Shown one piece after another: positions 53,636-62,933 of a stretch of 64,000 nt of DNA. The DNA comes from Fulvimarina sp. (lineage in GTDB: Bacteria > Pseudomonadota > Alphaproteobacteria > Rhizobiales > Rhizobiaceae): NCBI GenBank assembly GCA_002700095.1, contig PACL01000033.1:1-64000 (forward strand). Reading direction: 5' to 3'. Each line of letters starts with the position of its first letter. Positions within the stretch are counted from its first letter, which is position 1. A program made the translations under genes and the position numbers. The notes beneath the pieces are model-generated. The model was not told the DNA's origin, ran no database searches, and saw only the letters and a program-made list of their open reading frames with translations.

Positions 53636-54685
53636 TCAACCGTCCCAGTCCTGCAGATCGAGATGGATCTTCATGGCCTGCGAGCGGTCCGAAGCAAGAT
53701 CGAAGGCCTCGATCGCTCGCGCCGCCGGCATTCGGTGGGTGACGAGGGGGCTGAGATCCGCCCGGCCCGATGCGATGAGGTTCACGGCGACGGCAAACTC
53801 CTCGTCGAAGCGGAAACTGCCGACCGCCTCGATCTCCTTCGTCACGACGAGCGACATCGGCACTTCAATGGCGCCGCCGAGCCCGACGGTCACGAGGCGT
53901 CCGCGGGGTCTCAAGATCTCGAGCGCGGCGGCGAGAGCGCCCGGATGTCCGGAGCATTCGAAGACGCAGTCCGTCCGGCCCTTTCCAGCCTTCAGATCAT
54001 CGAGGTCGCCGGGGTTCGCCGCGGTGTTGACGAGCCGGTCGGCGCCAAGCGCCTCGGCGATCTTCAAGGGCGCGTCGTGGACGTCGCAGGCGACGATCTT
54101 CGCCGCGCCCGCGAGCTTCGCTGCCGCGACGGCGAGGCACCCGATCGGTCCGCAGCCGAAGACGACGACCGTCCGCCCGAATAGATCGCCCGCACGGCGC
54201 GCCGCATGAAGGCAGACGGCAAAGGGCTCGGCGAGCGCCAGGAGCGAGGCGTCCGCGACGCCCTCCGCCTTGATGAGCTGGGCCTCCGGTACGGTGAGCG
54301 TCTCGCGGAAAAGGCCCTGGACATGCGGGAAGCGCATCGCCGAGCCGTTGAAAACCATGTCGAGGCACTGGTTCGGCAGCCCCCGGCGGCATTCCTCGCA
54401 GTGACCGCAGGCACGCGAGGGGTTGAGCGCGCCGATATCGCCGATGGCGAGCTTCGAAACGCCCTTGCCCAGGGCCTCGACCGTTCCGGAAACCTCGTGT
54501 CCGAGGATCATCGGCTCTCTCAACCGCACCGTGCCGAAGCCGCCATTGTGATAATAATGGAGATCCGAACCACAGATGCCTCCGACGGCGAGACGCAGGC
54601 GCACCTCGCCCGGACCTGGATCTCCCGCCGCCTCGCGCTCGTCCAAACGCAGATCATGGGGGGCGTGGGCGACGATTGCGCGCAT
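53636..54685 (-). CDS. Zinc alcohol dehydrogenase, L-idonate 5-dehydrogenase-like
   Basis: 349 aa MDR enzyme. Catalytic zinc ligands in GGICGSDLHYYHNG and GHEVSG, structural zinc Cys4 in CGHCEECRRGLPNQC, Rossmann motif VVFGCGPIGCLAVAAAKLAG. The HYYHNGGFG start fits L-idonate 5-dehydrogenase, which oxidises idonate at C5 to 5-ketogluconate. The adjacent SDR would reduce that product to gluconate. Confidence 0.85.
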   Translation of the reverse strand: MRAIVAHAPHDLRLDEREAAGDPGPGEVRLRLAVGGICGSDLHYYHNGGFGTVRLREPMILGHEVSGTVEALGKGVSKLAIGDIGALNPSRACGHCEECRRGLPNQCLDMVFNGSAMRFPHVQGLFRETLTVPEAQLIKAEGVADASLLALAEPFAVCLHAARRAGDLFGRTVVVFGCGPIGCLAVAAAKLAGAAKIVACDVHDAPLKIAEALGADRLVNTAANPGDLDDLKAGKGRTDCVFECSGHPGALAAALEILRPRGRLVTVGLGGAIEVPMSLVVTKEIEAVGSFRFDEEFAVAVNLIASGRADLSPLVTHRMPAARAIEAFDLASDRSQAMKIHLDLQDWDG

Positions 54686-54746
54686 CGGATGGTTTCCTTC
54701 CTTGATGGATGGTTCGTGGCAGCTCGGGCTTGGCCCGCCGTCGCCG

Positions 54747-55526
54747 TCAGAGCACCGAGATCATGCCGCCGTCGACGAAGATGAGCTGGCCGTTGACGTA
54801 AGTGGAGGCGGGCGACGCGAGGAAGACGGCCGCGCCGACGAGTTCGTCCGGCTGCCCCCACCGCTTGGCGGGCGTACGCCCCTTGACCCAGGCATCGAAC
54901 TCCGGGTCCGACAGCAGCGCCTCGTTCATCTCGGTCACCATGTAGCCGGGGCCGATCGCATTCGCCTGGATGCCGTGCTCGGCCCATTCTGCGGCCATGC
55001 CCTTGGTCAGCATCTTGATGCCGCCTTTGGCGACCGTATAGGGCGTCACCGTGCGGCGCGCGAGGTCGGAGGTCAGCGAGCCGATATTGATGACCTTGCC
55101 GCTCCCCCGCGGGATCATGCGTTTGGCCGCCTCGCGTCCGAGAAGAAAGGCCGCCGTCAGATTGGTGTCGATGACGCGCTGCCAGTCGGCGAGCTTCAGC
55201 TCGACCATGAGCTGGCGATGCTGGATGCCGGCATTGTTGACGAGGATGTCGATCTCGATGCCTTCGGCATCGAACCGGGCGAAGGCCCCTTCGACCTCTT
55301 CCTCGACCGCGACGTCGAACACGGCTTCGAGGACCTCGTAGCCCTTGGCGCGCATCTCGTCCGCGGCCCGCTTCACGGTTTCCGCCTTGCGCCCGTTGAT
55401 GACGAGCCGCGCCCCTGCATCCCCGAGCCCTTCCGCGATCGCCCGGCCGAGCCCGCGCGAGGAGCCGGTGACGAGGGCGGTCTTGCCGGAAATATCGAAC
55501 AGTGGATTGGGTTTGGCGTCAGGCAT
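54747..55526 (-). CDS. SDR oxidoreductase, gluconate 5-dehydrogenase-like
   Basis: 259 aa. Cofactor motif VTGSSRGLGRAIAEGLGDAG, NNAG, catalytic Ser in INIGSLTSD and Tyr-x3-Lys in TPYTVAKGG; C-terminus SPASTYVNGQLIFVDGGM. Resembles gluconate 5-dehydrogenase (IdnO/Gno). Its ATG overlaps the dehydratase stop upstream (TGATG). Confidence 0.88.
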   Translation of the reverse strand: MPDAKPNPLFDISGKTALVTGSSRGLGRAIAEGLGDAGARLVINGRKAETVKRAADEMRAKGYEVLEAVFDVAVEEEVEGAFARFDAEGIEIDILVNNAGIQHRQLMVELKLADWQRVIDTNLTAAFLLGREAAKRMIPRGSGKVINIGSLTSDLARRTVTPYTVAKGGIKMLTKGMAAEWAEHGIQANAIGPGYMVTEMNEALLSDPEFDAWVKGRTPAKRWGQPDELVGAAVFLASPASTYVNGQLIFVDGGMISVL

Positions 55527-56731
55527 CAGGAAAGCTCCGATTTGCGGGTGGTAAGGTCGGACCGTTCGAAGACCGACGGCAGAAGTTCGGTACCGAGGCC
55601 CGGCCCCTGCATGGGCAGGACATGGCCGTTCTCGATCTTCGGCAGTTCGGTGACGAGTTCCTTGTACCAGCCGGTATAGAAGGCCCGCACCGATTCCTGG
55701 ATCAGCGTGTTGGGCTGCGAAAGCGAGGAATGGACGGCCGCCACATAGGCAACCGGCCCGGTGCAGTCGTGCGGGGCGTAAGGCCGATGGTAGGTGTCGG
55801 CCAACGCCGCGATCTTGCGCCCCTCGGTGAGGCCGCCCGTCCAGACGAGGTCGGTCATGACGACGCCGATGGCGCCGGCCTCCAGCATGTCCTTGTAGGG
55901 AAAGCGGCTTCCCAGCGTCTCGGAGGCGCAGATCGGCACACTTGTGGAGCCCGCGAGTTCCTTCAGCGCCGAGACAGAATTCATGCGGATGGGGTCTTCG
56001 TACCAGGTCGGATCGAAAGCTTCGAGTTCGCTGGCGATGCGCTTGATCGTCGGCAGATTCCACAAGCAGTGGAACTCCACCATGATCTGCATCTTATCGC
56101 CGACGCGCTTGCGGATCTTCTCGAAGGGCTCAAGGGCCTTTCGCATCTCTGCGGTGGAGATGAAGCGTCCGTCGTTCGCGATGGCGGGAGGATCGAACGG
56201 CCAGATCTTCATGCCGGTGATGCCCTGCTCAAGCAGGCTTTCGGCGATCGCGCCGGCATCGGTCATGAAGCCCTGGAGATCTTCGTAAGGACCATCCTGC
56301 GATGCCCCGAAATTCCAGGTGTCGACCGGCTTGATCTTGTGAGAGCGGACGTAGCCGTAGCCGGCGCAGGTGTTGTAGACAGGCACCTTGTCGTGACACA
56401 GGCCGCCGAGCATCTGGTGCACAGGCTGGTCGCAGACTTTGCCGAAAATGTCCCAGAGGGCCAGGTCGATGGCGGAGGCCGCACGGTATTCCGCCCCAGT
56501 CGACGACTGAGCCATCGGCAAGTTCACGAGTTCACGCGAAAGGGCCTCGATGCGCAGCGGATCCTTGCCCAGGAGCCGATCGGCGAGAGTGTCGTGGAGA
56601 TGAGCCTCGACGGCGCCCGCGCCGTAGAAGGTCTCGCCCAGCCCGATCGTCCCCTCATCGGTGTGAACACGCACCCAAAGGACGTTTGAAAACTCCTGCG
56701 TGCGCAGTGTCTCGATCGCGGTGATCTTCAA
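55526..56731 (-). CDS. Enolase-superfamily sugar-acid dehydratase
   Basis: 401 aa of the mandelate racemase/muconate lactonising type. Capping domain, then barrel with metal ligands in MVEFHCLWN, WYEDPIRM and CASETLGS, and a late His in YAPHDCTGP. Related proteins dehydrate mannonate, gluconate or galactonate to 2-keto-3-deoxy acids. First gene of the leftward operon, divergent from the GntR regulator. Confidence 0.88.
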   Translation of the reverse strand: MKITAIETLRTQEFSNVLWVRVHTDEGTIGLGETFYGAGAVEAHLHDTLADRLLGKDPLRIEALSRELVNLPMAQSSTGAEYRAASAIDLALWDIFGKVCDQPVHQMLGGLCHDKVPVYNTCAGYGYVRSHKIKPVDTWNFGASQDGPYEDLQGFMTDAGAIAESLLEQGITGMKIWPFDPPAIANDGRFISTAEMRKALEPFEKIRKRVGDKMQIMVEFHCLWNLPTIKRIASELEAFDPTWYEDPIRMNSVSALKELAGSTSVPICASETLGSRFPYKDMLEAGAIGVVMTDLVWTGGLTEGRKIAALADTYHRPYAPHDCTGPVAYVAAVHSSLSQPNTLIQESVRAFYTGWYKELVTELPKIENGHVLPMQGPGLGTELLPSVFERSDLTTRKSELS

Positions 56732-56797
56732 CGCTCATTCTCCATCGTCTTGAGGGTTCGCGCTTTCGCTGAAGCCTTCGCGCCTCATAAGAGTCTG

Positions 56798-56826
56798 TTG
56801 ACATTCCACAAAATACCGTGAAATAT
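56798..56826 (+). promoter_or_regulatory. Promoter of the GntR gene
   Basis: TTGACA (56798-56803), 17-bp spacer, AAATAT (56821-56826), between the divergent dehydratase and regulator genes. The overlapping AAAATACCGTGAAATAT region may bind the regulator. Confidence 0.5.
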
Positions 56827-56877
56827 CACTGGCGAACGCATACGGGTTTGAGGCCGCATTTGCAAGTTTCCTCTCCA

Positions 56878-57690
56878 ATGGAAGACTGGAATATTCCGAC
56901 TGACAGGCGGGACAAGGCTGGCGGGCCGAGCTCGGGCGATCTGGTCGCCGGGCGTACGGGAGACCTGACGGCCACGGCCTACGAGCGCATCGAGGAGCTC
57001 TTCGTTTCGATGCAGCTTGCGCCCGGAGCCTTCATCCGGACGCAGGATATTCAGGCAAGGGTCGGCCTTGGGAGGACGCCCGTGCACCAGGCCGTCCGGC
57101 GGCTGGCTGCCGAAACCCTGCTGGAAATCTCGCCACGCAACGGACTGAGGATCGCCCCGATCGATCTTGCGCGTGAGCGCCGCCTCGCAGTGCTGCGACG
57201 TGACCTGATCAGGTTCGTGACCGAGGCGGCGATGCGGAACATGACGCTGAACGACCGCGCGCGGGTGCACTATCTCCGGCGCCAACTTGCAAGCGAGGCG
57301 GGACCGATGACGGTCGACCGTTTCAACGCGATCGACAAGAGCTTCGACGTCCTGCTCATCCAAGCTTCCGGCGAGCGCTTTCTGGAACGGGCGCTGCGGC
57401 CGCTGCATGCGATCGCGCGTCGAACCGGTTATCTCAACCTGACCCGGATCAGCGGCGAGGTTGGGCTCGCCAAAACGGTCGAGAGTCATATCGCGATCAT
57501 GGACGCGGTCCTTGCTGGCGACGAGAAAACGGCGCGGGAGGCGTGCGATGCGCTCGTCGCCTATGGCACGGCCCTGATCGACGAGCTGGAGGGCGTCGTC
57601 GATCCGCAATGGCTCGATGCGAGCTTTGCGCCGATGATCGAGGAGGCAGGCTTCGCTTCCAAGAGACCGGCCGCTGAAGACGGCGGCTGA
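56878..57690 (+). CDS. GntR-family regulator (FCD type)
   Basis: 270 aa from ATG 56878. Winged helix ATAYERIEELFVSMQLAPGA, LGRTPVHQAVRRLAAETLLE, then an all-helical FCD-like ligand domain with Asp/His positions (HIAIMDAVLAGDEKTA). Probably senses a sugar acid and controls the divergent dehydratase operon and the TRAP genes that follow. An upstream in-frame start at 56818 overlaps the promoter. Confidence 0.88.
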   Translation: MEDWNIPTDRRDKAGGPSSGDLVAGRTGDLTATAYERIEELFVSMQLAPGAFIRTQDIQARVGLGRTPVHQAVRRLAAETLLEISPRNGLRIAPIDLARERRLAVLRRDLIRFVTEAAMRNMTLNDRARVHYLRRQLASEAGPMTVDRFNAIDKSFDVLLIQASGERFLERALRPLHAIARRTGYLNLTRISGEVGLAKTVESHIAIMDAVLAGDEKTAREACDALVAYGTALIDELEGVVDPQWLDASFAPMIEEAGFASKRPAAEDGG

Positions 57691-57761
57691 ACAACCCGGG
57701 TGGCGACCCTTACGGGCCGCGCTCGATCTTCAAGACGACTGCAATCCAGGGAGGATCCTTT

Positions 57762-58784
57762 TTGAAACGATCAATCTTCACGACGACGCTGAGCGCCGCT
57801 GCACTTCTCGCGATGGCCGGCTTCGCCAACGCGCAAGAATATTCATTCCGCTTCCAGTCATCGGACCCTGCGGGCAACCCGAATTTCGAATACCAGAAGG
57901 GCTGGACGGATCTCGTCAAGGAGCGCTCGGACGGCAAGGTTCAGATCGAGCTGCTGCCGGTCGGCTCCGTGGTCGAGTACAATGAAACGCTCGACGCGGT
58001 CGCCGCAGGCATTCTCGACGGCCAGATCTGCGACAGCTCCTACTGGGCCGGCAAGGACCCTGCCTTTGGCCTCATCGCCAATCCGGTTGGTGCGTGGTCG
58101 GATCCCGCGCAGATGATCGACTTCGTCGAGAACGGCGGCGGCAAGGAGATCATGCAGGAACTTCTCGGTTCCTACGGCCTGCACTTCATCGGCGTGTCGA
58201 CGCCGGGGCTCGAAGCCTTCGTCTCGCGCGTTCCGCTCGACGGGGTCGACGACCTCAAGGGCTTGAAGATGCGCTCGCCGGAGGGCCCGATCGCCAACGT
58301 CTTCGCGGCCGCAGGCGCTTCGCCGGTGAATCTGCCTTCGGCGGAAGTCTTTACCTCGCTCGACAAGGGCGTTGTCGACGCGGCCGACTATTCGGTCTTC
58401 TCCGTCAATCAGCAGCAGGGCCTCAACGACATCGCCCCCAATCCCGTCTATCCAGGGTTTCACTCGCTTCCGCTGGTTGAGGTGTCGATGAACCAGGGCA
58501 AGTGGGACGCGCTGCCCGACGACATCAAGACGATGTTGGAAGAGACGGTGAAGGAGTTCCAGAAGACCCAGGTCGAAGGCAACAAGGCCGCCGATCTGAA
58601 GGCCGTCGAGGAGGCCAAGGCGGGTGGCAAGATCACCATTCACGACTGGTCCGAGGAAGAGCGCGCCAAGTTCCGCCAGCTCGGCCAGGCGGAGTGGGAG
58701 ACGATCGCCAAGCAGTCGCCGCAGGCTCAGAAGGTCTACGACACGCTGACCGCCTATCTGAAGGAAAAGAACCTCCTCCAGTAA
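57762..58784 (+). CDS. dctP: TRAP transporter substrate-binding protein
   Basis: 340 aa from TTG 57762, with GGGAGGA upstream. Signal peptide (cut near ANAQE), DctP fold with FRFQSSDPAGNPNFEYQKGW, the substrate-binding Arg in GLKMRSPEGP and LPSAEVFTSLDKGVVDAADY. Binds a carboxylate-bearing solute in the periplasm; the neighbours suggest a sugar acid. Confidence 0.92.
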   Translation: MKRSIFTTTLSAAALLAMAGFANAQEYSFRFQSSDPAGNPNFEYQKGWTDLVKERSDGKVQIELLPVGSVVEYNETLDAVAAGILDGQICDSSYWAGKDPAFGLIANPVGAWSDPAQMIDFVENGGGKEIMQELLGSYGLHFIGVSTPGLEAFVSRVPLDGVDDLKGLKMRSPEGPIANVFAAAGASPVNLPSAEVFTSLDKGVVDAADYSVFSVNQQQGLNDIAPNPVYPGFHSLPLVEVSMNQGKWDALPDDIKTMLEETVKEFQKTQVEGNKAADLKAVEEAKAGGKITIHDWSEEERAKFRQLGQAEWETIAKQSPQAQKVYDTLTAYLKEKNLLQ

Positions 58785-58793
58785 AGAGGTTCA

Positions 58794-58826
58794 ACGGCCG
58801 CGCCTATGAGAAGCGCGGCCGTTTTT
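58794..58826 (+). terminator. Intrinsic terminator/attenuator between dctP and dctQ
   Basis: ACGGCCGCGC (58794-58803) and GCGCGGCCGT (58813-58822) form a 10-bp stem followed by TTTT. It probably lowers expression of the membrane subunits relative to the binding protein. Confidence 0.75.
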
Positions 58827-58863
58827 GTTCGTCGTTATTCTCACCCATTTGGGCACGATCACC

Positions 58864-59448
58864 ATGAGCGATCCATCCCGCACCGAAGACGAGATCGATC
58901 TGGCCGCGTCCAGCGAAGGCAGCGGCCGCACCGCGCCGGAAGCCGGGCTGATGGGCCAGCTCGTGGATCGCAGTGGCTATCTCTTTGCCGCAGGTATCGT
59001 GCTCGCGGCCGCCATCCTGCTCTACGAAGTCTTCATGCGCTATTTCTTCAACAGCCCGACGATTTGGGTGCATGAGACGAGCGTCTTCCTGTGCGGCCTC
59101 GCCTTCGTCTTCGGCGGTCTCTACTGCACCTCCAGGAACAGCCATATCCGGGTTGTCCTGCTCTACGATATTTTCCCGCCCTGGCTGCGGCGCATCGCCG
59201 ATATCGGCGTTTCGATCGTCTCGGCGATCGCCTCCGGCTTCTTTGCCTATGCCGCCTGGCACATGGTCATGCGCGCCGTTGTGACGCCCGCCGGCACAAT
59301 CCGGCTGGAGACCACCGGTAGTGCCTGGAGCCCGCCGACCCCGGCCCTGATCAAGATCTTCGTCTTCATCGTCATGGTGCTCCTGGTGATTCAGTTTCTC
59401 ATTCTCGCGGTCAATTACGCCCGCGGCTCCCACCGGTCCGCCAAATGA
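58864..59448 (+). CDS. dctQ: TRAP transporter small permease subunit
   Basis: 194 aa from ATG 58864. Four helices with EVFMRYFFNSPTIWVHETSV, the usual DctQ core. Works with DctM, whose ATG overlaps its stop by 4 nt. Confidence 0.9.
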   Translation: MSDPSRTEDEIDLAASSEGSGRTAPEAGLMGQLVDRSGYLFAAGIVLAAAILLYEVFMRYFFNSPTIWVHETSVFLCGLAFVFGGLYCTSRNSHIRVVLLYDIFPPWLRRIADIGVSIVSAIASGFFAYAAWHMVMRAVVTPAGTIRLETTGSAWSPPTPALIKIFVFIVMVLLVIQFLILAVNYARGSHRSAK

Positions 59449-60773
59449 GCCATATCCTCGATCTGTCGTTCAATCTTCAGTCGCTTGGCATCGGCTGGGG
59501 AACACTGGTGATGTTCCTCATGCTGGTGACGCTGCTGCTCACCGGCATGCCGCTCGCCTTCGTGACGCTGCTCGTGGCGCTGATCTTCGCGCTCGGCTGG
59601 TTCGGACCCATGTCGATCCCGCTGATCACCAGCCGCGTCTATTCCTTCGTGATGAACTTCGTGTTCGTCTCGGTGCCGATGTTCGTCCTGATGGCGGCAA
59701 TTCTCGACAGGTCCGGCATCGCCCGTGACCTGTTCGATGCCATGAAGCTCTTCGCCGGGCGCATCCGCGGCGGTGTCGCCATTCAAACCGTCTTCGTTTC
59801 GGTGATCCTGGCGGCGATGAGCGGTATCATCGGCGGCGAGATCGTTCTTCTCGGCATGATCGCTCTGCCCCAGATGCTGCGGCTCGGCTACGACCGCAAT
59901 CTTTCGATCGGCATCGTCTGCGCGGGCGGCTCGCTCGGCACGATGATCCCGCCATCGATCGTTCTCATCATCTACGGCCTGACGGCGAACGTCTCGATCG
60001 GCGAACTCTTCACCGCCGCCTTCCTGCCCGGCTTCATGCTGGCGATGTTCTACGTCGCCTATATTCTCTTTCGTGCCTACGTCTCGACCGGCTATGTGCC
60101 GGCGCCCGAGACCGAGCCGATCCCGACCGCCGAAAAGATTCGGCTCCTCAAGGGACTCGCCCTGCCGATCCTCGTGGTCGTGATCGTCCTCGGCTCGATC
60201 TATGGCGGCATCGCCTCGGTCACCGAAGCCTCGGCCATCGGCGTCGGCGGCGTCGTCCTGTCGACCATCCTGCGCGGCGAATTCTCCTACACCCTGATGC
60301 GCGACGCGGCGATGCAGACGCTCGCCACCGTCGGCATGATCGTCTGGATCGGCATCGGCGCGACAGCCATCGTCGGGGTCTACAACCTGATGGGCGGCGT
60401 GAACTTCGTCTCGAGCCTGATCACCGGCGTCTCGGACAATCCGACCGTGATCATCCTGTTGATGATGGTCATTCTGTTCGTTCTCGGGGCATTTCTCGAT
60501 TGGGTCGGGATCGCGCTTCTCACCATGCCGATCTTCGTGCCGATCGTGCGCGACCTCGGCATGGACCCGGTCTGGTTCGGCGTCCTGTTCTGCATGAACA
60601 TGCAGATCTCGTTCCTGTCGCCTCCCTTCGGCCCCGCTGCCTTCTATCTGAAATCCGTCACGCCGCCGGAAATCTCGCTTGGCGACATCTTCAAGTCGCT
60701 GTTGCCGTTCATCTGTTTGCAGATCATCGCGGTCGGATTGCTCGTGGCATTTCCAGGTATCACCGGCCGATGA
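59445..60773 (+). CDS. dctM: TRAP transporter large permease subunit
   Basis: 442 aa, twelve or more helices. GEIVLLGMIALPQMLRLGYD, CAGGSLGTMIPPSIVLIIYG and the end QISFLSPPFGPAAFYLKSV are the standard DctM blocks. Sodium-driven import of the DctP ligand. Complete. Confidence 0.94.
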   Translation: MSHILDLSFNLQSLGIGWGTLVMFLMLVTLLLTGMPLAFVTLLVALIFALGWFGPMSIPLITSRVYSFVMNFVFVSVPMFVLMAAILDRSGIARDLFDAMKLFAGRIRGGVAIQTVFVSVILAAMSGIIGGEIVLLGMIALPQMLRLGYDRNLSIGIVCAGGSLGTMIPPSIVLIIYGLTANVSIGELFTAAFLPGFMLAMFYVAYILFRAYVSTGYVPAPETEPIPTAEKIRLLKGLALPILVVVIVLGSIYGGIASVTEASAIGVGGVVLSTILRGEFSYTLMRDAAMQTLATVGMIVWIGIGATAIVGVYNLMGGVNFVSSLITGVSDNPTVIILLMMVILFVLGAFLDWVGIALLTMPIFVPIVRDLGMDPVWFGVLFCMNMQISFLSPPFGPAAFYLKSVTPPEISLGDIFKSLLPFICLQIIAVGLLVAFPGITGR

Positions 60774-60866
60774 TACCGATTTGGGCCGAGCCCCCGCCGA
60801 AATGCCCGTGCGGGTCTTGAGGGAAAGCCTGATCTTGAGGCATTCGCCAAATCTCCTGTGAAAGCT

Positions 60867-61090
60867 TTACTCGCCATACTCGGCGTCCGTGACCTTCTCC
60901 ATCCAGGTGACGTTCTCGCCGTTGGCAAAATTGGTGATGGCGATGTGCGACATTCCCGTATCGGCCCATGCGCCATGCCAGTTGCTTTACGCGGGGAGGG
61001 GCCAGACGATGTCGCCGGGCTTGAGGTCATGTTTTGCGCCACCTTCCTCCTGCACCCACCCGGTGCCCGCGCAAAGCGCGCCAGGGGCGG
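60867..61090 (-). pseudogene. Cupin-domain protein remnant
   Basis: Reading leftwards: [20 protein letters not shown], then a frame problem giving TAA near 60990, then NWHGAWADTGMSHIAITNF and VTWMEKVTDAEYGE with a stop at 60867. These are the second half of a small cupin. The first half is missing. Located opposite the TRAP genes; probably a former member of the sugar-acid cluster. Confidence 0.7.
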
Positions 61091-61230
61091 ATCAGCCGGC
61101 ACCATGGTTGCGGTTTTCCAGTCCGCGTTGAAGCGACCTTGGGAGCGCAGAGGGGGACCGAAGCGGCCGCCGAGCGAGACGTCAAGGATCGAGCGAGGCG
61201 TGCTGTGGGAAACCGTATCGCCTTGGCGCT

Positions 61231-61839
61231 TCACTTGCCGCGCGCGCCCATCTTGTAGCTGAGCGCCTGACGGAAGATCTCACTGGCGAGGCTGCCCGGC
61301 GACATGAGGCCCATGGGATCGAGGATCGCCTTGATCTGTTCGACCATCGACACCTCGAGGGTTCGCGCGACTTTCAAGCCACCCTTGGCACGCGGATAGT
61401 CCGCAAGTGTCGTTCCGATCGTGCCCGACTGAACCGCCGCAACATAGGCTTTTACCGCCGGCGGTAGCAGGAGCTGAAGCGCCCGCCTTTCGCCGTAGGC
61501 CGCTACGGCTTGATCGTAATGTGCGTCGTGGCCCGTTGCCGGATAGGCGGCCGTTCCCTTGAGCTGGATGGTGTTGCCCGGTGAAACCTGTGAGCCGGAC
61601 GCCTTGGAGGCGGGCTCTTGCTGGCCAGGCTTTTTCGCCGGCGCCGGCTTTGCCGCCGCAGGAGGGGCGATGGGGGCAGCTGGCGGCGAATTGTCCGCTG
61701 GCGTTTGTGCACGCTGGGGTTTTTTCGGTGGGGCGCTTTCAGTCTCGACAGGATTGTTCGCGAATTTGCCCAGGGGCGAAATCCGGCTGCGAACTTCGGC
61801 GTAATCCGGCATGTCGGGAGATGGTCGTTTGAAACCCAT
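61231..61839 (-). CDS. virC2: VirC2-like DNA-transfer protein
   Basis: 202 aa. Pro/Ala-rich first half and a conserved C-terminal ribbon-helix-helix-like domain (KVARTLEVSMVEQIKAILDP, then LGLMSPGSLASEIFRQAL-like end). VirC2 of Agrobacterium has the same length and order and binds overdrive DNA near T-DNA borders. Lies 5 bp after the virC1-like gene. Confidence 0.72.
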   Translation of the reverse strand: MGFKRPSPDMPDYAEVRSRISPLGKFANNPVETESAPPKKPQRAQTPADNSPPAAPIAPPAAAKPAPAKKPGQQEPASKASGSQVSPGNTIQLKGTAAYPATGHDAHYDQAVAAYGERRALQLLLPPAVKAYVAAVQSGTIGTTLADYPRAKGGLKVARTLEVSMVEQIKAILDPMGLMSPGSLASEIFRQALSYKMGARGK

Positions 61840-61844
61840 GGCCG

Positions 61845-62543
61845 TTACTCCGCCTGAAATCCGGCGAGGATTTCGTCCGTCAACGATCGCGACTCGGCCA
61901 ACGCCACCTCGGAATGACTGGCCGCGATCCGCTTCGATGGCGTGTTCTGCAGGCGAGCGTGGTAGAGGTGAAGAAGGCCGAGGCCCTTGATGTCGGAATA
62001 AATCCGACGAGACGGCATCTTCATATCGAGGACGGGCACGACTTGCAGGGCCTCGAGATTTGCCTCTTCTCCCTTCGAGAGACGTCCCGTCGGGATGCGG
62101 TTGATCGACATGGCGACCGGCACGCTGCGGTTCGCGGTCTTCATGAATTCGACGACATAGCGCAGCGTTTGCAGTGCCTCGTCAATCTCGATGACGCTAA
62201 GACCGGTGGGGATGATGACCAGTGAGGCGTTCATCAAAACCGCCTGGTTGAGGTTCGAGCCGCCGCCACGCGTGTCCATCAAGCCGATGTCGCAGCCATC
62301 GGACTCGGCCTCGCCGTAACTGTCCTCAAATTCGTCGAGGTCGCGCGCGCCGTAGACGATGCAGTTGTCGTCCCAGGTTTGGAGTTCCCGGCCGTAATCT
62401 CGCCAGGCAGCGAGGGGCTCATTATCGTCCGCTTCGAAGCAGGCCACCTTGTGGCCCCGTTCCACGAGGACGGAGGCGACGGACATAAGTGTCGTGGACT
62501 TGCCGCTGCCGCCTTTGAAGGACGTGAACGCGATCAGCTTCAT
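61845..62543 (-). CDS. virC1: VirC1-like ParA-family ATPase
   Basis: 232 aa from ATG 62543. Deviant Walker A TSFKGGSGKSTTLMSVASVL, acidic VACFEADDNEPLAAWRDYG, IGLMDTRGGGSNLNQAVL, and the C-terminal MKMPSRRIYSDIKGLGLLHL. Pattern matches VirC1, which recruits the relaxosome to the coupling protein at the cell pole, rather than a partition ParA. Pairs with virC2 as in Ti plasmids and faces away from oriT. Confidence 0.85.
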   Translation of the reverse strand: MKLIAFTSFKGGSGKSTTLMSVASVLVERGHKVACFEADDNEPLAAWRDYGRELQTWDDNCIVYGARDLDEFEDSYGEAESDGCDIGLMDTRGGGSNLNQAVLMNASLVIIPTGLSVIEIDEALQTLRYVVEFMKTANRSVPVAMSINRIPTGRLSKGEEANLEALQVVPVLDMKMPSRRIYSDIKGLGLLHLYHARLQNTPSKRIAASHSEVALAESRSLTDEILAGFQAE

Positions 62544-62739
62544 GTCTCGCCTTTCGATTCTCAGTGCCCAGCAAGGCGGCATCCAACGCCTGTCAGCCGA
62601 CATATCGGCGCAATGGTAAGGAAACAAGACGATTCAGTGATGCACCGAGATGGCGAAAGGCCGGTCTGCCGACCCGACGACAAGCCGACGAGATAACACG
62701 CCGATATCCCGGTGCAGTGATGCAGCGATCTGGAGAGAT

Positions 62740-62771
62740 GCCGACACGCCGACACGCCGACACGCCGACGC
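62740..62771. repeat. Four tandem 8-bp repeats near oriT
   Basis: GCCGACAC x3 plus GCCGACGC at 62740-62771, with loose GCCGAC copies further left. Lies between virC1 and the border-like site, where overdrive would be on a Ti plasmid. Iteron-like; possibly bound by VirC1/VirC2. Confidence 0.7.
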
Positions 62772-62864
62772 ACCGATGTTTTTCTAGGTGACCATGGCCC
62801 TTGCCTGGCCGTGTTGACCGACTGCGGCAGTGGAGGCTCGAAGCGAAGGGGTTGAGGTAGGGCG

Positions 62865-62900
62865 AGGCAGGATATATGGAAAAGTGTAACTTTGCCATAT
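62865..62900. other. Candidate oriT resembling a T-DNA border
   Basis: GGCAGGATATAT (62866-62877) is the conserved half of Agrobacterium T-DNA borders, and GTGTAAC follows at the position of the border's GTGTAAAC. The complementary strand reads ATATATCCTG-CC, the VirD2/RP4-type nick consensus; the cut would fall between 62868 and 62867. An inverted repeat with 11 of 12 pairs (62874-62885 and 62889-62900) abuts it. Confidence 0.75.
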
Positions 62901-62933
62901 TATAAGCCAACCCAGATCTCTTCGAGCCAGCCG

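Noticed and set aside
61845..62543. Second plasmid partition ParA
   Set aside because: No ParB partner; the sequence pattern and the adjacent virC2-like gene point to VirC1.
62740..62771. CRISPR-like repeats
   Set aside because: Units are 8 bp and contiguous with no spacers, and no cas genes are present.
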